Shown piece after piece: positions 41,320 to 49,892 of a DNA stretch of 54,137 bases; position 1 is the stretch's first letter; every line of letters begins with the position of its first letter. The position numbers and the translations under genes were made by a program. Origin of the DNA: Oscillospiraceae bacterium (lineage in GTDB: Bacteria > Bacillota_A > Clostridia > Oscillospirales > Oscillospiraceae); contig JAFYAB010000044.1 of the NCBI GenBank assembly GCA_017540945.1, positions 1-54,137 of the forward strand. The letters run 5' to 3'. The notes under the pieces are model-generated. The model searched no databases. It was not told the origin of the DNA and worked only from the letters and a program-made list of their open reading frames with translations.

Positions 41320-42099
41320 TCAATTTTCAATTGTTCTGGGCTGTCCGCAGCCGGCGCAGATGGAGCGGTCGGCGCGGTTCTGGGTGCCGCAGACCGGGCA
41401 GAGCCAGGAGGCGCTGGGCGCGCCCTTGGGGCGGCCGCAGCCGACGCAGACCCTGCGGCTCTCCCGATTCTCTCTGCCGCAATAGGCGCAGGTCCAGCCA
41501 TCGGTGCGGCGCTTGGTGCCGCAGAGCTTGCAGGCCTCGGCGTTTTCGTCGTTGGCTATGCCGCAGACCGGGCAGCTCCAGCCCGGCGCCGAGGCGAAGC
41601 GTCTGCGCTGGCAGGCAGTGCAGCGGCTCTCTGTCTCCGGGTTCTCCGTGCCGCAGCCCTCGCAGATCCAGGTCAGCAGGGGTCGGTCCTTGGGGGCCGC
41701 ACAGCCCTGGCATGCCTGGGTGCTCTCCGGGTTCTCCGTGCCGCAGAAGGGACAGCGCCAGGTGGGGACCCTGCGCTGATCCCTGGGGGCGCCGCAGACA
41801 GCGCAGCGGCGCTCGTCGGTGTTTTCGCTGCCGCAGGCCGGGCAGATCCAGCTGCGTACCAGCGGCGCGGGCGGCTCATTTTCCGGCAAAGCGTCCCGGG
41901 ATCGCAGGCTCAGGAGCAGCAGGAGCAGGCCGAAGCCGGCCAGCACCAGCGCCGCCCAAAAGGCGGACTCCGCCAGCTCTGCAAAATCCGACATGCCCCG
42001 GGCCACTTCCCGGGCAAACCAGTCCGAGCGGCGGACAAAATACAGGAAGACGCAAAGCACAACGCCGGAAACCAAAGCGGATAAGCCGATCTTTTTCAT
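41320..42099 (-). CDS. Membrane protein with six tandem RanBP2-like zinc fingers
   Basis: A 259-residue protein. Two membrane helices come first (about 5-25 and 45-65), with a loop between. From residue ~80 six consecutive units of about 30 residues follow the pattern W-x-C-x2-C-G-x2-N-x6-C-x2-C, for example WICPACGSENTDERRCAVCG, WRCPFCGTENPESTQACQGC and WTCAYCGRENRESRRVCVGC. This spacing matches RanBP2-type (zf-RanBP) zinc ribbons, known to bind RNA or ubiquitin in eukaryotes. The start is 3 bases after the GH13 stop, with GAGGTG spanning the junction, so it is co-translated with it. The target is unknown; a cytoplasmic RNA- or protein-binding platform at the membrane is an inference. Confidence 0.85.
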   Translation of the reverse strand: MKKIGLSALVSGVVLCVFLYFVRRSDWFAREVARGMSDFAELAESAFWAALVLAGFGLLLLLLSLRSRDALPENEPPAPLVRSWICPACGSENTDERRCAVCGAPRDQRRVPTWRCPFCGTENPESTQACQGCAAPKDRPLLTWICEGCGTENPETESRCTACQRRRFASAPGWSCPVCGIANDENAEACKLCGTKRRTDGWTCAYCGRENRESRRVCVGCGRPKGAPSASWLCPVCGTQNRADRSICAGCGQPRTIEN

Positions 42100-42102
42100 G
42101 CC

Positions 42103-43944
42103 TTACACCTCAAAGCACCCGAATCCCCCCGGATGCACCACGAAGCCGCCGCCGTCCCGGTAGCTGTTCTGGGACAGCAGACTGTGCCGGGCCGTCAGCC
42201 GGAAGGGACCGCCCGTGCGGTTGACGCAGCAGAGGACCGTCTGGTTCCCGCTTTGCCGCAGGAAGGCGATCTTCCCCTCCCCCGCCGCGGTGACCCGGAC
42301 GGAGCCGGTCCGCAGGGCCTGGGTATTGTTTTTGAGCTGACCCAGAGCCCGGTAGAACTCCACAAAGCGCCGGTCCTCGCGGCCCCAGGGATAGCAGCCC
42401 CGGTTGAAGGGATCCCGGCAGCCCTCCATGCCCGCCTCGTCGCCGTAGTAGACGCAGGGGCAGCCTGGCAGGGTGTACTGCAGGAAGGCGGCCAGCTGCA
42501 GCCGCTCAAAGGCAAACTCCCGCTGCTCCCAGCTGAGCCGGACCTGGGACTGGTATTCCCGGTCCCCATTGAAATCTCCGATCAGGGTAGTCAGGATCCG
42601 GGGCGTGTCGTGGGTGCTCAAAGGATTCATCAGGGCTTGAAGCACCTGGGGCGGGTAGTTTTCCGCGATGGTCATAATGGTCTCTCCCAGGGCCGTGCCG
42701 TCGTCCTGGCTCCGCAGGAAGGCGATGATGGCCGAGCGCCAGGGATAGTTCATGACACTGTCCAGCTCGCCGTCAATGAAGTAGCGGCGGCGGACGGAAT
42801 AGGCGGACTTATTGGAGGCGTCCTCCCAGACCTCGCCCAGGAGAAGGGCGTCGGGCTTCAGCTGCCGCAGCCGGCCCTTGAAGCGGCGGATGAACTCGTC
42901 GGGGAGCTCGTCGGCCACGTCCAGCCGGAAGCCGTCGGCGCCCAGGGCCAGCCAATGGGCAATGACAGAATCCTCATCCCGGATGATATAATCCAGATAG
43001 GCTTCGTCCAGCTCGTTGACATTGGGCAGGGTCGCAAAGCCCCACCAGCTCTCGTACTTGTCCGGGAAGCGGTGGAAGGTATACCAGCTGTAGTAGGGAG
43101 AGTCCTTGCCCCGGGAGATCGCGCCGTTGCCGAAGACGCCGTTCCGGTCGAAATAAACGGAATTGGAGCCGGTGTGGGAATAGACGCCGTCCAGGATCAC
43201 CTTCATGTCCAGCCGGTGCGCGGCCCGGCAGAGCGCGCTGAAATCCGCCTCAGTCCCCAGCATGGGGTCTGGGCGCTTGTAGTCCGCGGTGTCGTAGCGG
43301 TGGTTGGAAAAGGCCATAGAGATGGGGTTGAGATAGATCACGCCCACGCCCAGGCTGTGCAGATAGGGCAGCCGGGACTGGATGCCCCGGAAATTGCCCC
43401 CGAAGAAGTCGTTGCAGAGGATCTCCCCGGTGGCGGGGTCCGGCCGGAACTCCGGCAGGCCGCCCCAGTCCTCCCGCAGAATGTAGGGCTGCAGCTTGTC
43501 CCGCAGCTCCACGCTTCCCTCCCGGGCAAAGCGGTCCGGGAAGATCTGATACATGACCCGGCCCTGGAAATCCGCAGGCACGGTGAAATCCGCCGGCACT
43601 GCGCTGAGCTGCCAGCGGTCCCCTTCTTCCATGTTGGTCTCCCGCCCCTGCTTGAACAGGCGGAACACGCCATCCCTGCCGGTGATGCGGAACCAATAGA
43701 AGTACAGGCCCTTGGCGTCCAGGGAAAACTCGCACTTGAACACGTCGTAGTCTCCGTCGCCCCCGGCCCAGGTGAAGAACAGCTCCAGCGGAGGATCATC
43801 CCCCTCCCGCTCCAGCACCAGCTGCACGAAGCGGGCCTCCACGTCTCTGGGGATTTTGACCCGGATGGTGCAGGCCTGTCCCACAGTCAGAACGCCGAAG
43901 GGCTGCTTATATTCTGTGTCTCTGCTGTCGTATAAAATACGCAT
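42103..43944 (-). CDS. GH13 alpha-amylase/neopullulanase-type glycosidase
   Basis: A 613-residue cytosolic enzyme (no signal peptide). An N-terminal beta-sandwich (about 1-120) precedes the (beta/alpha)8 domain, opening VMYQIFPDRFA. Catalytic residues are Asp342 (DGFRLDVADE, nucleophile), Glu371 (LLGEVWED, acid/base) and Asp446 (STHDTPR). KVILDGVYSHTG is conserved region I. The N-domain plus region V-like motif suits neopullulanase/cyclomaltodextrinase-type enzymes cutting alpha-1,4/1,6 glucans. The start is the ATG at 43944 (AAGGAG 5-6 bases upstream); a GTG two codons earlier abuts the site. glgP is upstream 54 bases away; together they degrade internal or imported glucans. Confidence 0.93.
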   Translation of the reverse strand: MRILYDSRDTEYKQPFGVLTVGQACTIRVKIPRDVEARFVQLVLEREGDDPPLELFFTWAGGDGDYDVFKCEFSLDAKGLYFYWFRITGRDGVFRLFKQGRETNMEEGDRWQLSAVPADFTVPADFQGRVMYQIFPDRFAREGSVELRDKLQPYILREDWGGLPEFRPDPATGEILCNDFFGGNFRGIQSRLPYLHSLGVGVIYLNPISMAFSNHRYDTADYKRPDPMLGTEADFSALCRAAHRLDMKVILDGVYSHTGSNSVYFDRNGVFGNGAISRGKDSPYYSWYTFHRFPDKYESWWGFATLPNVNELDEAYLDYIIRDEDSVIAHWLALGADGFRLDVADELPDEFIRRFKGRLRQLKPDALLLGEVWEDASNKSAYSVRRRYFIDGELDSVMNYPWRSAIIAFLRSQDDGTALGETIMTIAENYPPQVLQALMNPLSTHDTPRILTTLIGDFNGDREYQSQVRLSWEQREFAFERLQLAAFLQYTLPGCPCVYYGDEAGMEGCRDPFNRGCYPWGREDRRFVEFYRALGQLKNNTQALRTGSVRVTAAGEGKIAFLRQSGNQTVLCCVNRTGGPFRLTARHSLLSQNSYRDGGGFVVHPGGFGCFEV

Positions 43945-43961
43945 AAGCACTCCTTGGGAAA

Positions 43962-43990
43962 GCAGGGGCGAACGCGAGGTTCGCCCCTGC
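43962..43990. repeat. Inverted repeat between glgP and the GH13 gene
   Basis: GCAGGGGCGAAC / GTTCGCCCCTGC, perfect 12-bp arms with a 5-base loop. It has no T-tract, so it is more likely a REP-type or RNA-stability element than a terminator. Confidence 0.6.
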
Positions 43991-43998
43991 GGAATGAA

Positions 43999-46395
43999 TC
44001 AAAGATTCCAGATGTTCTTGGCGTACTCAGTGACGGACCGGTCGGCGGAGAAGATGCCGGACTTGGCGATGTTCACCAGACTCATGCGGTTGAAGCCGAG
44101 CTTATCGGCATAGGCCTTGTCCGCATCCCGCTGGGCGCGGGCGTAGTCGTTGAAGTCCGCCAGGGTCATATAGGCGTCGGCCACACCGAAGCGGTTGGTG
44201 GTCAGGCTGGCCACGATGTCGTCGAAGCGCTGGCCCAGCACGCCGGAAGTGAGCATATCCAGCACGCGCCTCAGGTCCGGGGTGATATAGGACTTCGGAT
44301 CATAGCCGCGGCGCCAGAGCTCCTCGACCTCAGGGGTCTTCATGCCGAAGAGGAACATATTCTCGTCGCCCACCTGCTCGTGGATCTCCACGTTGGCGCC
44401 GTCCAGGGTGCCGATGGTGACTGCGCCGTTGATCATGAACTTCATGTTGCCGGTGCCGGAGGCCTCCTTGCCCGCGATGGAAATCTGCTCGGAGAGCTCG
44501 GCGGCCGGGATGATGATCTCCGCCAGGGACACACGGTAGTCCTCGATGAAGATGACCTTCAGCTTATCCCGCACGTCGGGATCGCTGTTGACCAGGTTGG
44601 AAACCGCCACGATCAGGCTGATGATCTGCTTGGCGCGGATATAGCCGGCGCTGGCCTTGGCGCCGAAGATATAGGTCTTGGGCTGCCAGGGCGCGGTGGG
44701 GTTGTCCTTGATCTGGTTGTAGCGGTAGAGAATGTGCAGAACGTTGAGCATCTGCCGCTTGTACTCGTGCAGACGCTTGACCTGGACGTCGAACATGGAG
44801 TCCGGGTTCACGTTGACGCCGTTGGCAAAGGCGATATACTTGGCCAGGCGGACCTTGTTATCCCGCTTGATGGCGGCCAGACGCTCCATGACGGTCTTGT
44901 CGTCGGCGAAGCGCAGCAGGTCCTCCAGGGCATTGGCGTCCTTCAGGAAGCCGTCGCCGATGAGCTCCCGCAGCATCGCAGTGAGCTTGGGATTGGACTG
45001 GCAGAGCCAGCGGCGGTAGGCGATGCCGTTGGTGACGTTCAGGAAGCGCTGGGGCTCGTACTCGTAGTAGTCGTGGAAGATGGTTTCCTTGAGAATCTCG
45101 GTGTGCAGGGCGCTGACGCCGTTGATCTTGTGGCAGCAGGCCAGGCAGAGATTGTGCATCCGGACCTCGTTGTTGGCGATGACCGCCATCCAGTTCAGCT
45201 TGCCCTCGTCGTTGCCGTAGAAGGCCCGCAGATTCTCCATCAGGCGGCGGTTGATCTCGGCGGTGATGGCGTAGATCCGGGGCAGCTGCTCCTTGTAGAG
45301 CTCCACGCTCCAGCGCTCCAGGGCCTCGCTCATAACGGTGTGGTTGGTGTAGCTGAGGGTGCGGGTGGCGATGTCCCAGGCGTCGTCCCACTCGAAGTCA
45401 TACTCGTCCATCAGCAGCCGCATGAGCTCGGGGACACAGAGGGCGGGATGGGTGTCGTTGATGTGGATGGCCACCTTGTCGGGCAGGTTGCGCAGGGTGC
45501 CGTACTTCTTCTTGTGGGAACGCAGGATGGTCTGCAGGGAGGCGGAGCAGAGCAGATACTGCTGCCGCAGGCGCAGCCGCTTGCCCTGAATGTGGTCGTC
45601 GGCGGGATAGAGCACCTTGGAGATGGTCTCCGCCATGGTGTTCTGCTCCAGGGCCCGGACATAGTCGCCCCGGGAGAAGGCCGCCATATCAAAGCTCTGG
45701 GGGAGCTTGGCGGACCAGAGCACCAGCTTATTCACCGCGTCGGTATGGTAGCCGGAGATATAGAGGTTGTAGGGCACGGCCATGACGGTGGAATACCCGT
45801 GCTGGGCCACCTTGAACTTGCCGTTGTCATACCACTCGTGGACCTCGCCGCCGAAGCGGACCTCCACGGCGTCGTCTTCCTTGGGGACCAGCCACACGTC
45901 GCCCATCTGGAGCCAGTTGTCGGGCAGCTCCATCTGCCAGCCGTCTACGATCTGCTGCTTGAAGATGCCGAACTCATACCGGATGGAATAGCCCGTAGCG
46001 GGATAGCCCAGGCCGGTGAGGGAGTCCAGATAGCAGGAGGCCAGGCGGCCCAGGCCGCCGTTGCCAAGACCCGCGTCGGGATCCAGGGCATACAGATCCT
46101 TGATATTGATGTTCAGGTCCTTGAGGGCGTCGGTGAAGACTTCCTCCATGCCCAGATTAAAGAGGTTGTTGCGCAGGCTGGTGCCTACCAGGAATTCCAT
46201 GGACATATAGTAAACCTGCTTGCGCTGCTCTTCCTGATAGCCCCGCTTGAAGGCGCGGCGGCGGTCGTACATGCCGTTGCGGATCACGGTGCACAGGGCC
46301 TTATATGCCTGCTTGTCGGTGGCCTCGGCCATGTTGCAGCCGAACAGCCGCATACAGGCTTGATTCAGAAGATCAATGGCTTCTGTTTTTGTCAT
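43999..46395 (-). CDS. glgP: Glycogen/starch/maltodextrin phosphorylase
   Basis: A 798-residue GT35 phosphorylase releasing glucose-1-phosphate from alpha-1,4-glucans. GLGNGGLGRLASCYLDSL (here LGNGGLGRLA) is the N-terminal glycine-rich active-site loop; EASGTGNMKFMINGAVTIGT carries the PLP lysine; GTLDGANVEI follows as in the family. Length is typical. The start is the ATG at 46395 (CGGAGGAAACGTTT ahead); in-frame sequence upstream is within jag. It begins only 25 bases after the jag stop, so it is likely co-transcribed with the rpmH-yidC-jag genes, which is an unusual setting. Confidence 0.96.
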   Translation of the reverse strand: MTKTEAIDLLNQACMRLFGCNMAEATDKQAYKALCTVIRNGMYDRRRAFKRGYQEEQRKQVYYMSMEFLVGTSLRNNLFNLGMEEVFTDALKDLNINIKDLYALDPDAGLGNGGLGRLASCYLDSLTGLGYPATGYSIRYEFGIFKQQIVDGWQMELPDNWLQMGDVWLVPKEDDAVEVRFGGEVHEWYDNGKFKVAQHGYSTVMAVPYNLYISGYHTDAVNKLVLWSAKLPQSFDMAAFSRGDYVRALEQNTMAETISKVLYPADDHIQGKRLRLRQQYLLCSASLQTILRSHKKKYGTLRNLPDKVAIHINDTHPALCVPELMRLLMDEYDFEWDDAWDIATRTLSYTNHTVMSEALERWSVELYKEQLPRIYAITAEINRRLMENLRAFYGNDEGKLNWMAVIANNEVRMHNLCLACCHKINGVSALHTEILKETIFHDYYEYEPQRFLNVTNGIAYRRWLCQSNPKLTAMLRELIGDGFLKDANALEDLLRFADDKTVMERLAAIKRDNKVRLAKYIAFANGVNVNPDSMFDVQVKRLHEYKRQMLNVLHILYRYNQIKDNPTAPWQPKTYIFGAKASAGYIRAKQIISLIVAVSNLVNSDPDVRDKLKVIFIEDYRVSLAEIIIPAAELSEQISIAGKEASGTGNMKFMINGAVTIGTLDGANVEIHEQVGDENMFLFGMKTPEVEELWRRGYDPKSYITPDLRRVLDMLTSGVLGQRFDDIVASLTTNRFGVADAYMTLADFNDYARAQRDADKAYADKLGFNRMSLVNIAKSGIFSADRSVTEYAKNIWNL

Positions 46396-46420
46396 AAACG
46401 TTTCCTCCGTTATTGGGTTC

Positions 46421-47326
46421 TTATTTCTCGTAGGCGATGACCACCCGCCGGTTGGGTTCGGTGCCGGTGGAGTAGGTGGTGACGTTGGGCACATCCTGCA
46501 GCGTGGCATGGATCACATGGCGCTCGTAGGCGTTCATGGGCTCCAGCGTCATGTTCTTGCGGTACTTGACCACCTTGGCGGCCATCTTCCGGGCCAGGTG
46601 ACGCAGGGACTCCTCCCGCTTGCCGCGGTAGTTCTCCGCATCCACGGTAACGCGGGTGCGCTTGGAGGAATCGTGGTTGAGCGCGTAGTTCGCCAGGTGC
46701 TGGATGGCGTCCAGGGTCTCACCCCGGCGGCCGATCAGAGCGCCCAGGTCCTCGCCCACCAGCTCCACGCCGATGGTCTCCGCGTCCTTGCGGAAGGCAT
46801 GGGGCACAGCGTCGGATTCCATCCGCTCCAGCAGGCCCTTGAGGAAGCGCTCCACCCGCTCCTCCTGGGAGCCGGGCTCGGCAGGGGCATAGGTCTTCTC
46901 CGCCTTTGGCGCGGCCTTGGGCGCATCCTTGCGGGGAGCCTGTTTCCTGGGCTGCTCGGGCTTTTCGGGCTTCTCGGCTTTCTCAAGCTTTTCCAGCTTG
47001 GGGGCTTCCTTGCGGGGCTCCGCCTTGGGCGGCGCGGGCATCACGGGGGGCTTGGGCATCTCCAGGGGCTTCTCCAGCTTGGGGGCCTGCTTCTTGGGCT
47101 TGCGGGAAGCAGCGGAGAGAGCGGGGGCGGGTTCCGCGGGCTTGGGGTCCGGGACCTCATAGCTCACCTTGACCTTGGCGGGACTGGCGCCGATGCCCAA
47201 AAAACCGGACTTGGCGTTTTCCAGGACCTCCACGGAGACCGCGTCGCGGTCCAGGCTCAGCTCAGCCAAAGCGGTCTGGATGGCCAGATCGATGCTCTTG
47301 CCGGTGGTAATGATGTATTTCTCCAT
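46421..47326 (-). CDS. jag: RNA-binding protein Jag (SpoIIIJ-associated, KhpB)
   Basis: A 301-residue cytosolic protein. The Jag-N domain (about 1-55, VSVEVLENAKSGFLGIGASPAKVKV) is followed by an unusually long Pro/Lys/Ala-rich linker (about 55-155), a KH domain (about 160-230, LGALIGRRGETLDAIQHLA) and an R3H domain (about 240-300, EPMNAYERHVIHATLQ). KhpB/Jag works with KhpA in RNA binding and links to cell elongation and YidC. The ATG is 3 bases after the yidC stop, and its ribosome site AAGGAG overlaps that stop. The linker is longer than in B. subtilis Jag. Confidence 0.95.
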   Translation of the reverse strand: MEKYIITTGKSIDLAIQTALAELSLDRDAVSVEVLENAKSGFLGIGASPAKVKVSYEVPDPKPAEPAPALSAASRKPKKQAPKLEKPLEMPKPPVMPAPPKAEPRKEAPKLEKLEKAEKPEKPEQPRKQAPRKDAPKAAPKAEKTYAPAEPGSQEERVERFLKGLLERMESDAVPHAFRKDAETIGVELVGEDLGALIGRRGETLDAIQHLANYALNHDSSKRTRVTVDAENYRGKREESLRHLARKMAAKVVKYRKNMTLEPMNAYERHVIHATLQDVPNVTTYSTGTEPNRRVVIAYEK

Positions 47327-47328
47327 AC

Positions 47329-48735
47329 TTACTCCTTGTTGTTCTTGTACCGGTTGGGATCAAAGTTTCTGCCGCGGCGGTAAGGACGCTCGCCCTCCAG
47401 CTTCGCAGCCTGGGCCTCCAACTCGGCCTCGTGCTCTTCCTGTGTGACTTGCGAGGCGAGATACGCGGCTTCCTTGGCGGCCTGCTCGTTCTTCTCGCGC
47501 TGCTGCAGCTTCTTCTTGCTGGCGCTGCCCACCATGCCGTCGGGATTCTCAGCCCGGCGCTGGGCGCGCTGACGCTCCCGTTCCGCCTCAATGGCGGCCT
47601 CTTCAGCGGCTTTCTGCTGCTTGATCGCGTCCTCGGCGTCATAGACCTTCTTATAATGCTTAGTCAGGAAAATGTCCTGGATCGTGCTGGTGACAGCCTG
47701 GATGCCCCAGTAGAGGGACAAGCCGGCGGGGGCAATGAAGCCGATGTACACGGAGAACAACGGCATCATGAAGGTCATGGCCTTGTTGTTCATGCTGGAC
47801 TTCTTGGCCATTTCGGCGTCCTGTTCGCCCTTTTCGTTGACGATGACCTTGCTGTTCATCTTCTGGCTGATCCACATGCTGAGCATGTTGACGCCGCCGG
47901 AAAGCAGGGGCAGGAGGAACTGACCGATGGAGTTCCAGACGCCGTGCATGTCGAAATACTTCCAGAACATAAGGTTGGGCACCGTGGCCAGCTCCACGCC
48001 CGCAAAACGGGTGTTCATGGCCTCGATGGCCGGGGATATGGCGGCCAGCTCCGACTTGACCGTGTCAATGAAGGGCAGGGCCTCCATCTGCCAGTAGAAG
48101 CCGGTGGCGTTGAGATTGGCCAGAGCGGAGTTGGGATCCGTCAGGAACGCGTTGTTCCTGGCGTTGATGAACACGTTCTGGATCTCTCCCACAGTCCTGG
48201 CGTTCACGTTGCCGTGGAACATCAGCCAGGTAATGGGTTCGCGGATGATGTAGTACAGGGGGATCAGCAGAAGCATAGGCAGCAGAGACCAGAGGCAGCC
48301 GCCGCAGCCGCCGGCGCCTTCCTCTTTATAGAGCTGGCTGACGGCCTGCTGGTAGCTCTGCTTGTCGTCGCCGTATTTTTCCTCCAGGGCCTTGACTCTG
48401 GGGGTGAGGCGGGACATCTTCATCATGCTCTTCTTGCTCATGGCGGAGGTGGGGAAGAGGATGATCTTGACGATGATGGAGAAGAGGATCAGCGCCCAGC
48501 CATAGCTGTGGGTCAGATCGTAGAGAAAGCGCAGCAGATAGGAGAAGGGCAGCTTGATGTAGTCGAATACGCCCAGCTTGACCTCCTCGGAAAGGGCGGC
48601 GGTCTCCACCAGCTTCAGGGTTCCATCCTCGTTGGCGGCCTGGGTCGTGTTGCCCATGCAGCCGGTAAAGACCAGCAGGAACATCACCAGGACCAATCCC
48701 AGGCAGAGATAGCGGGAAATGTGTTGTTTTTTCAT
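47329..48735 (-). CDS. yidC: Membrane protein insertase YidC (SpoIIIJ/Oxa1 family)
   Basis: A 468-residue insertase. The N-terminal signal ends in LLVFTGC with a lipid-modified Cys26, as in Gram-positive SpoIIIJ. The Oxa1 core starts about residue 65 (YGWALILFSIIVKIILFPTSAMSKKSM), with the cytoplasmic helical hairpin (KALEEKYGDDKQSYQQAVSQLYKEEG), followed by more helices (SLLPMLLLIPLYYIIREP, MMPLFSVYIGFIAPAGLSLYWG). A long basic C-terminal tail may bind ribosomes. There is an inserted region of about 100 residues between helices 2 and 3 that many YidC2 proteins lack. The start is the ATG at 48735; upstream in-frame sequence belongs to yidD. It inserts membrane proteins together with Sec and is needed for sporulation in related species. 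Confidence 0.95.
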   Translation of the reverse strand: MKKQHISRYLCLGLVLVMFLLVFTGCMGNTTQAANEDGTLKLVETAALSEEVKLGVFDYIKLPFSYLLRFLYDLTHSYGWALILFSIIVKIILFPTSAMSKKSMMKMSRLTPRVKALEEKYGDDKQSYQQAVSQLYKEEGAGGCGGCLWSLLPMLLLIPLYYIIREPITWLMFHGNVNARTVGEIQNVFINARNNAFLTDPNSALANLNATGFYWQMEALPFIDTVKSELAAISPAIEAMNTRFAGVELATVPNLMFWKYFDMHGVWNSIGQFLLPLLSGGVNMLSMWISQKMNSKVIVNEKGEQDAEMAKKSSMNNKAMTFMMPLFSVYIGFIAPAGLSLYWGIQAVTSTIQDIFLTKHYKKVYDAEDAIKQQKAAEEAAIEAERERQRAQRRAENPDGMVGSASKKKLQQREKNEQAAKEAAYLASQVTQEEHEAELEAQAAKLEGERPYRRGRNFDPNRYKNNKE

Positions 48736-48823
48736 TGTGTGTTCTCCAATACACAAGTGGATTTTGACCGATTTGCTCGGCCGCGATGGGTTGTCTCGCT
48801 TGTTGGAGCGCTTGCGTGCCGGA

Positions 48824-49036
48824 TCACGGCACAGGATCGTAGTAGTCCCTTTTGGAAAACGGTTGGCAGCGGCAGATCCGTCTGGCGGCCAGAGCGCCGC
48901 CCTTGAGGGCGCCGTACTTGCCGATGGCCTGGACCGCGTATTCGCTGCAGGTGGGCTCAAAACGGCAGCGGCGGGGAAAGGCGGGGGAGATATGGCGCTG
49001 ATAGAAGCGGATCAAAGCCAAAAACAGCTTTTTCAT
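48824..49036 (-). CDS. yidD: Membrane protein insertion efficiency factor YidD
   Basis: A 70-residue protein: [20 protein letters not shown], then [34 protein letters not shown]. These are the YidD (haemolytic-like) signatures, including CRFxPTCSEYA. It associates with the inner membrane through an amphipathic N-terminus and assists YidC. The ATG at 49036 overlaps the rnpA stop by 4 bases. The operon position between rnpA and yidC is the standard bacterial order. Confidence 0.95.
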   Translation of the reverse strand: MKKLFLALIRFYQRHISPAFPRRCRFEPTCSEYAVQAIGKYGALKGGALAARRICRCQPFSKRDYYDPVP

Positions 49037-49383
49037 GCCCGATCCTCCTCCTTTAACAAATGGAGTTTCCTGCATTGCCGCAAAAAGCTCCTGCCCATTT
49101 CGTTGAAATCCCCGTCGATGGCGGCGGTCCGGGCCACAATCACGATGTCGCAGCCGGGCTTCAGCGCGCTCTCGTGCAGGCGGTAGCTCTCCCGGATGCG
49201 GCGGCGGGCCCGGTTGCGGTCCACCGCGCGGCCCAGCTTGACCCCGGTGGTAATGCCCAAGCGGTTGACGCTCAGGCCATTGCGTCTGGCATAGACAACG
49301 ACAAAACGGCCAACGGCGCTTTCGCCCTTGGCGTAGAGCCTGCGGAATATGTGGTTTTGCTTCAGCGGAACGGTAAATTCCAC
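49033..49383 (-). CDS. rnpA: Ribonuclease P protein component
   Basis: A 116-residue basic protein, the protein subunit of RNase P that helps mature tRNA 5' ends. The RNR motif lies in [16 protein letters not shown], with [13 protein letters not shown] near the N-terminus. The called start is GTG at 49383 ([11 protein letters not shown]..., matching the family N-terminus, with AGGAG 9 bases upstream). ATG codons at 49392 and 49416 are possible but the first abuts the ribosome site. It sits between rpmH and yidD in canonical order, 190 bases downstream of rpmH. Confidence 0.94.
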   Translation of the reverse strand: MEFTVPLKQNHIFRRLYAKGESAVGRFVVVYARRNGLSVNRLGITTGVKLGRAVDRNRARRRIRESYRLHESALKPGCDIVIVARTAAIDGDFNEMGRSFLRQCRKLHLLKEEDRA

Positions 49384-49576
49384 GGAAAACATCTCCTGTT
49401 GCAGCACGTGGCGCACCCTGTGCGCCGCTACAGTTGCCTGAACGCAAAGAGTCGCGGGCTATGCCTGTTTTCGGCCGCCTGATGATAAAGTTTCGGGGCG
49501 AACAGATTGACCATCCGTTCACCCCGAATCTTTCAAAGGCAATTCAACGGACTGCCTGAACCGTTTTCCGATCTGT

Positions 49577-49711
49577 TTAGGCGGAAAGGACAGCTCTGCC
49601 CTTGGCGCGGCGGCGGGCCAGGACCTTCCGGCCGTTGGCGGTAGCCATTCTCTTTCTGAAGCCGTGGACTTTGGATCTGTGACGCTTTCTGGGCTGATAG
49701 GTACGCAGCAT
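49577..49711 (-). CDS. rpmH: 50S ribosomal protein L34
   Basis: A 44-residue, strongly basic ribosomal protein: [38 protein letters not shown]. Length and sequence are canonical L34. AGGAGGTG lies 8 bases before the ATG at 49711. A consensus promoter (49804-49833) gives a leader of about 85 bases that contains a small GCTGT-TTC-ACAGC hairpin. It heads the rnpA-yidD-yidC-jag gene string. dnaA, which usually lies divergently next to rpmH, is not here: a YfhO-type gene is the neighbour. Confidence 0.97.
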   Translation of the reverse strand: MLRTYQPRKRHRSKVHGFRKRMATANGRKVLARRRAKGRAVLSA

Positions 49712-49803
49712 GTGGTTACACCTCCTATGGTAGAATATGCTCAACAGCTGTGAAACAGCCGCAGCGAGTGAAATCAAGAGCCTTTTTGACTCATACGGCA
49801 TAT

Positions 49804-49833
49804 ATTATAGCCTGAACAGGGGGGAAATGTCAA
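49804..49833 (-). promoter_or_regulatory. Strong sigma-A promoter of rpmH
   Basis: Minus-strand TTGACA (49828-49833), 18-base spacer, TATAAT (49804-49809): both hexamers are consensus. Confidence 0.85.
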
Positions 49834-49892
49834 GAATTATTTTTTCCTTCCGCCGCCCGGGGGAAAAACCAGGCGGCGGCACGCTCCCGTTC

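Noticed and set aside
49712..49892. oriC / DnaA-box cluster next to rpmH
   Set aside because: rpmH often borders the origin, but I see no TTATCCACA-type boxes, and no dnaA lies on either side. The region holds the rpmH promoter and leader only.
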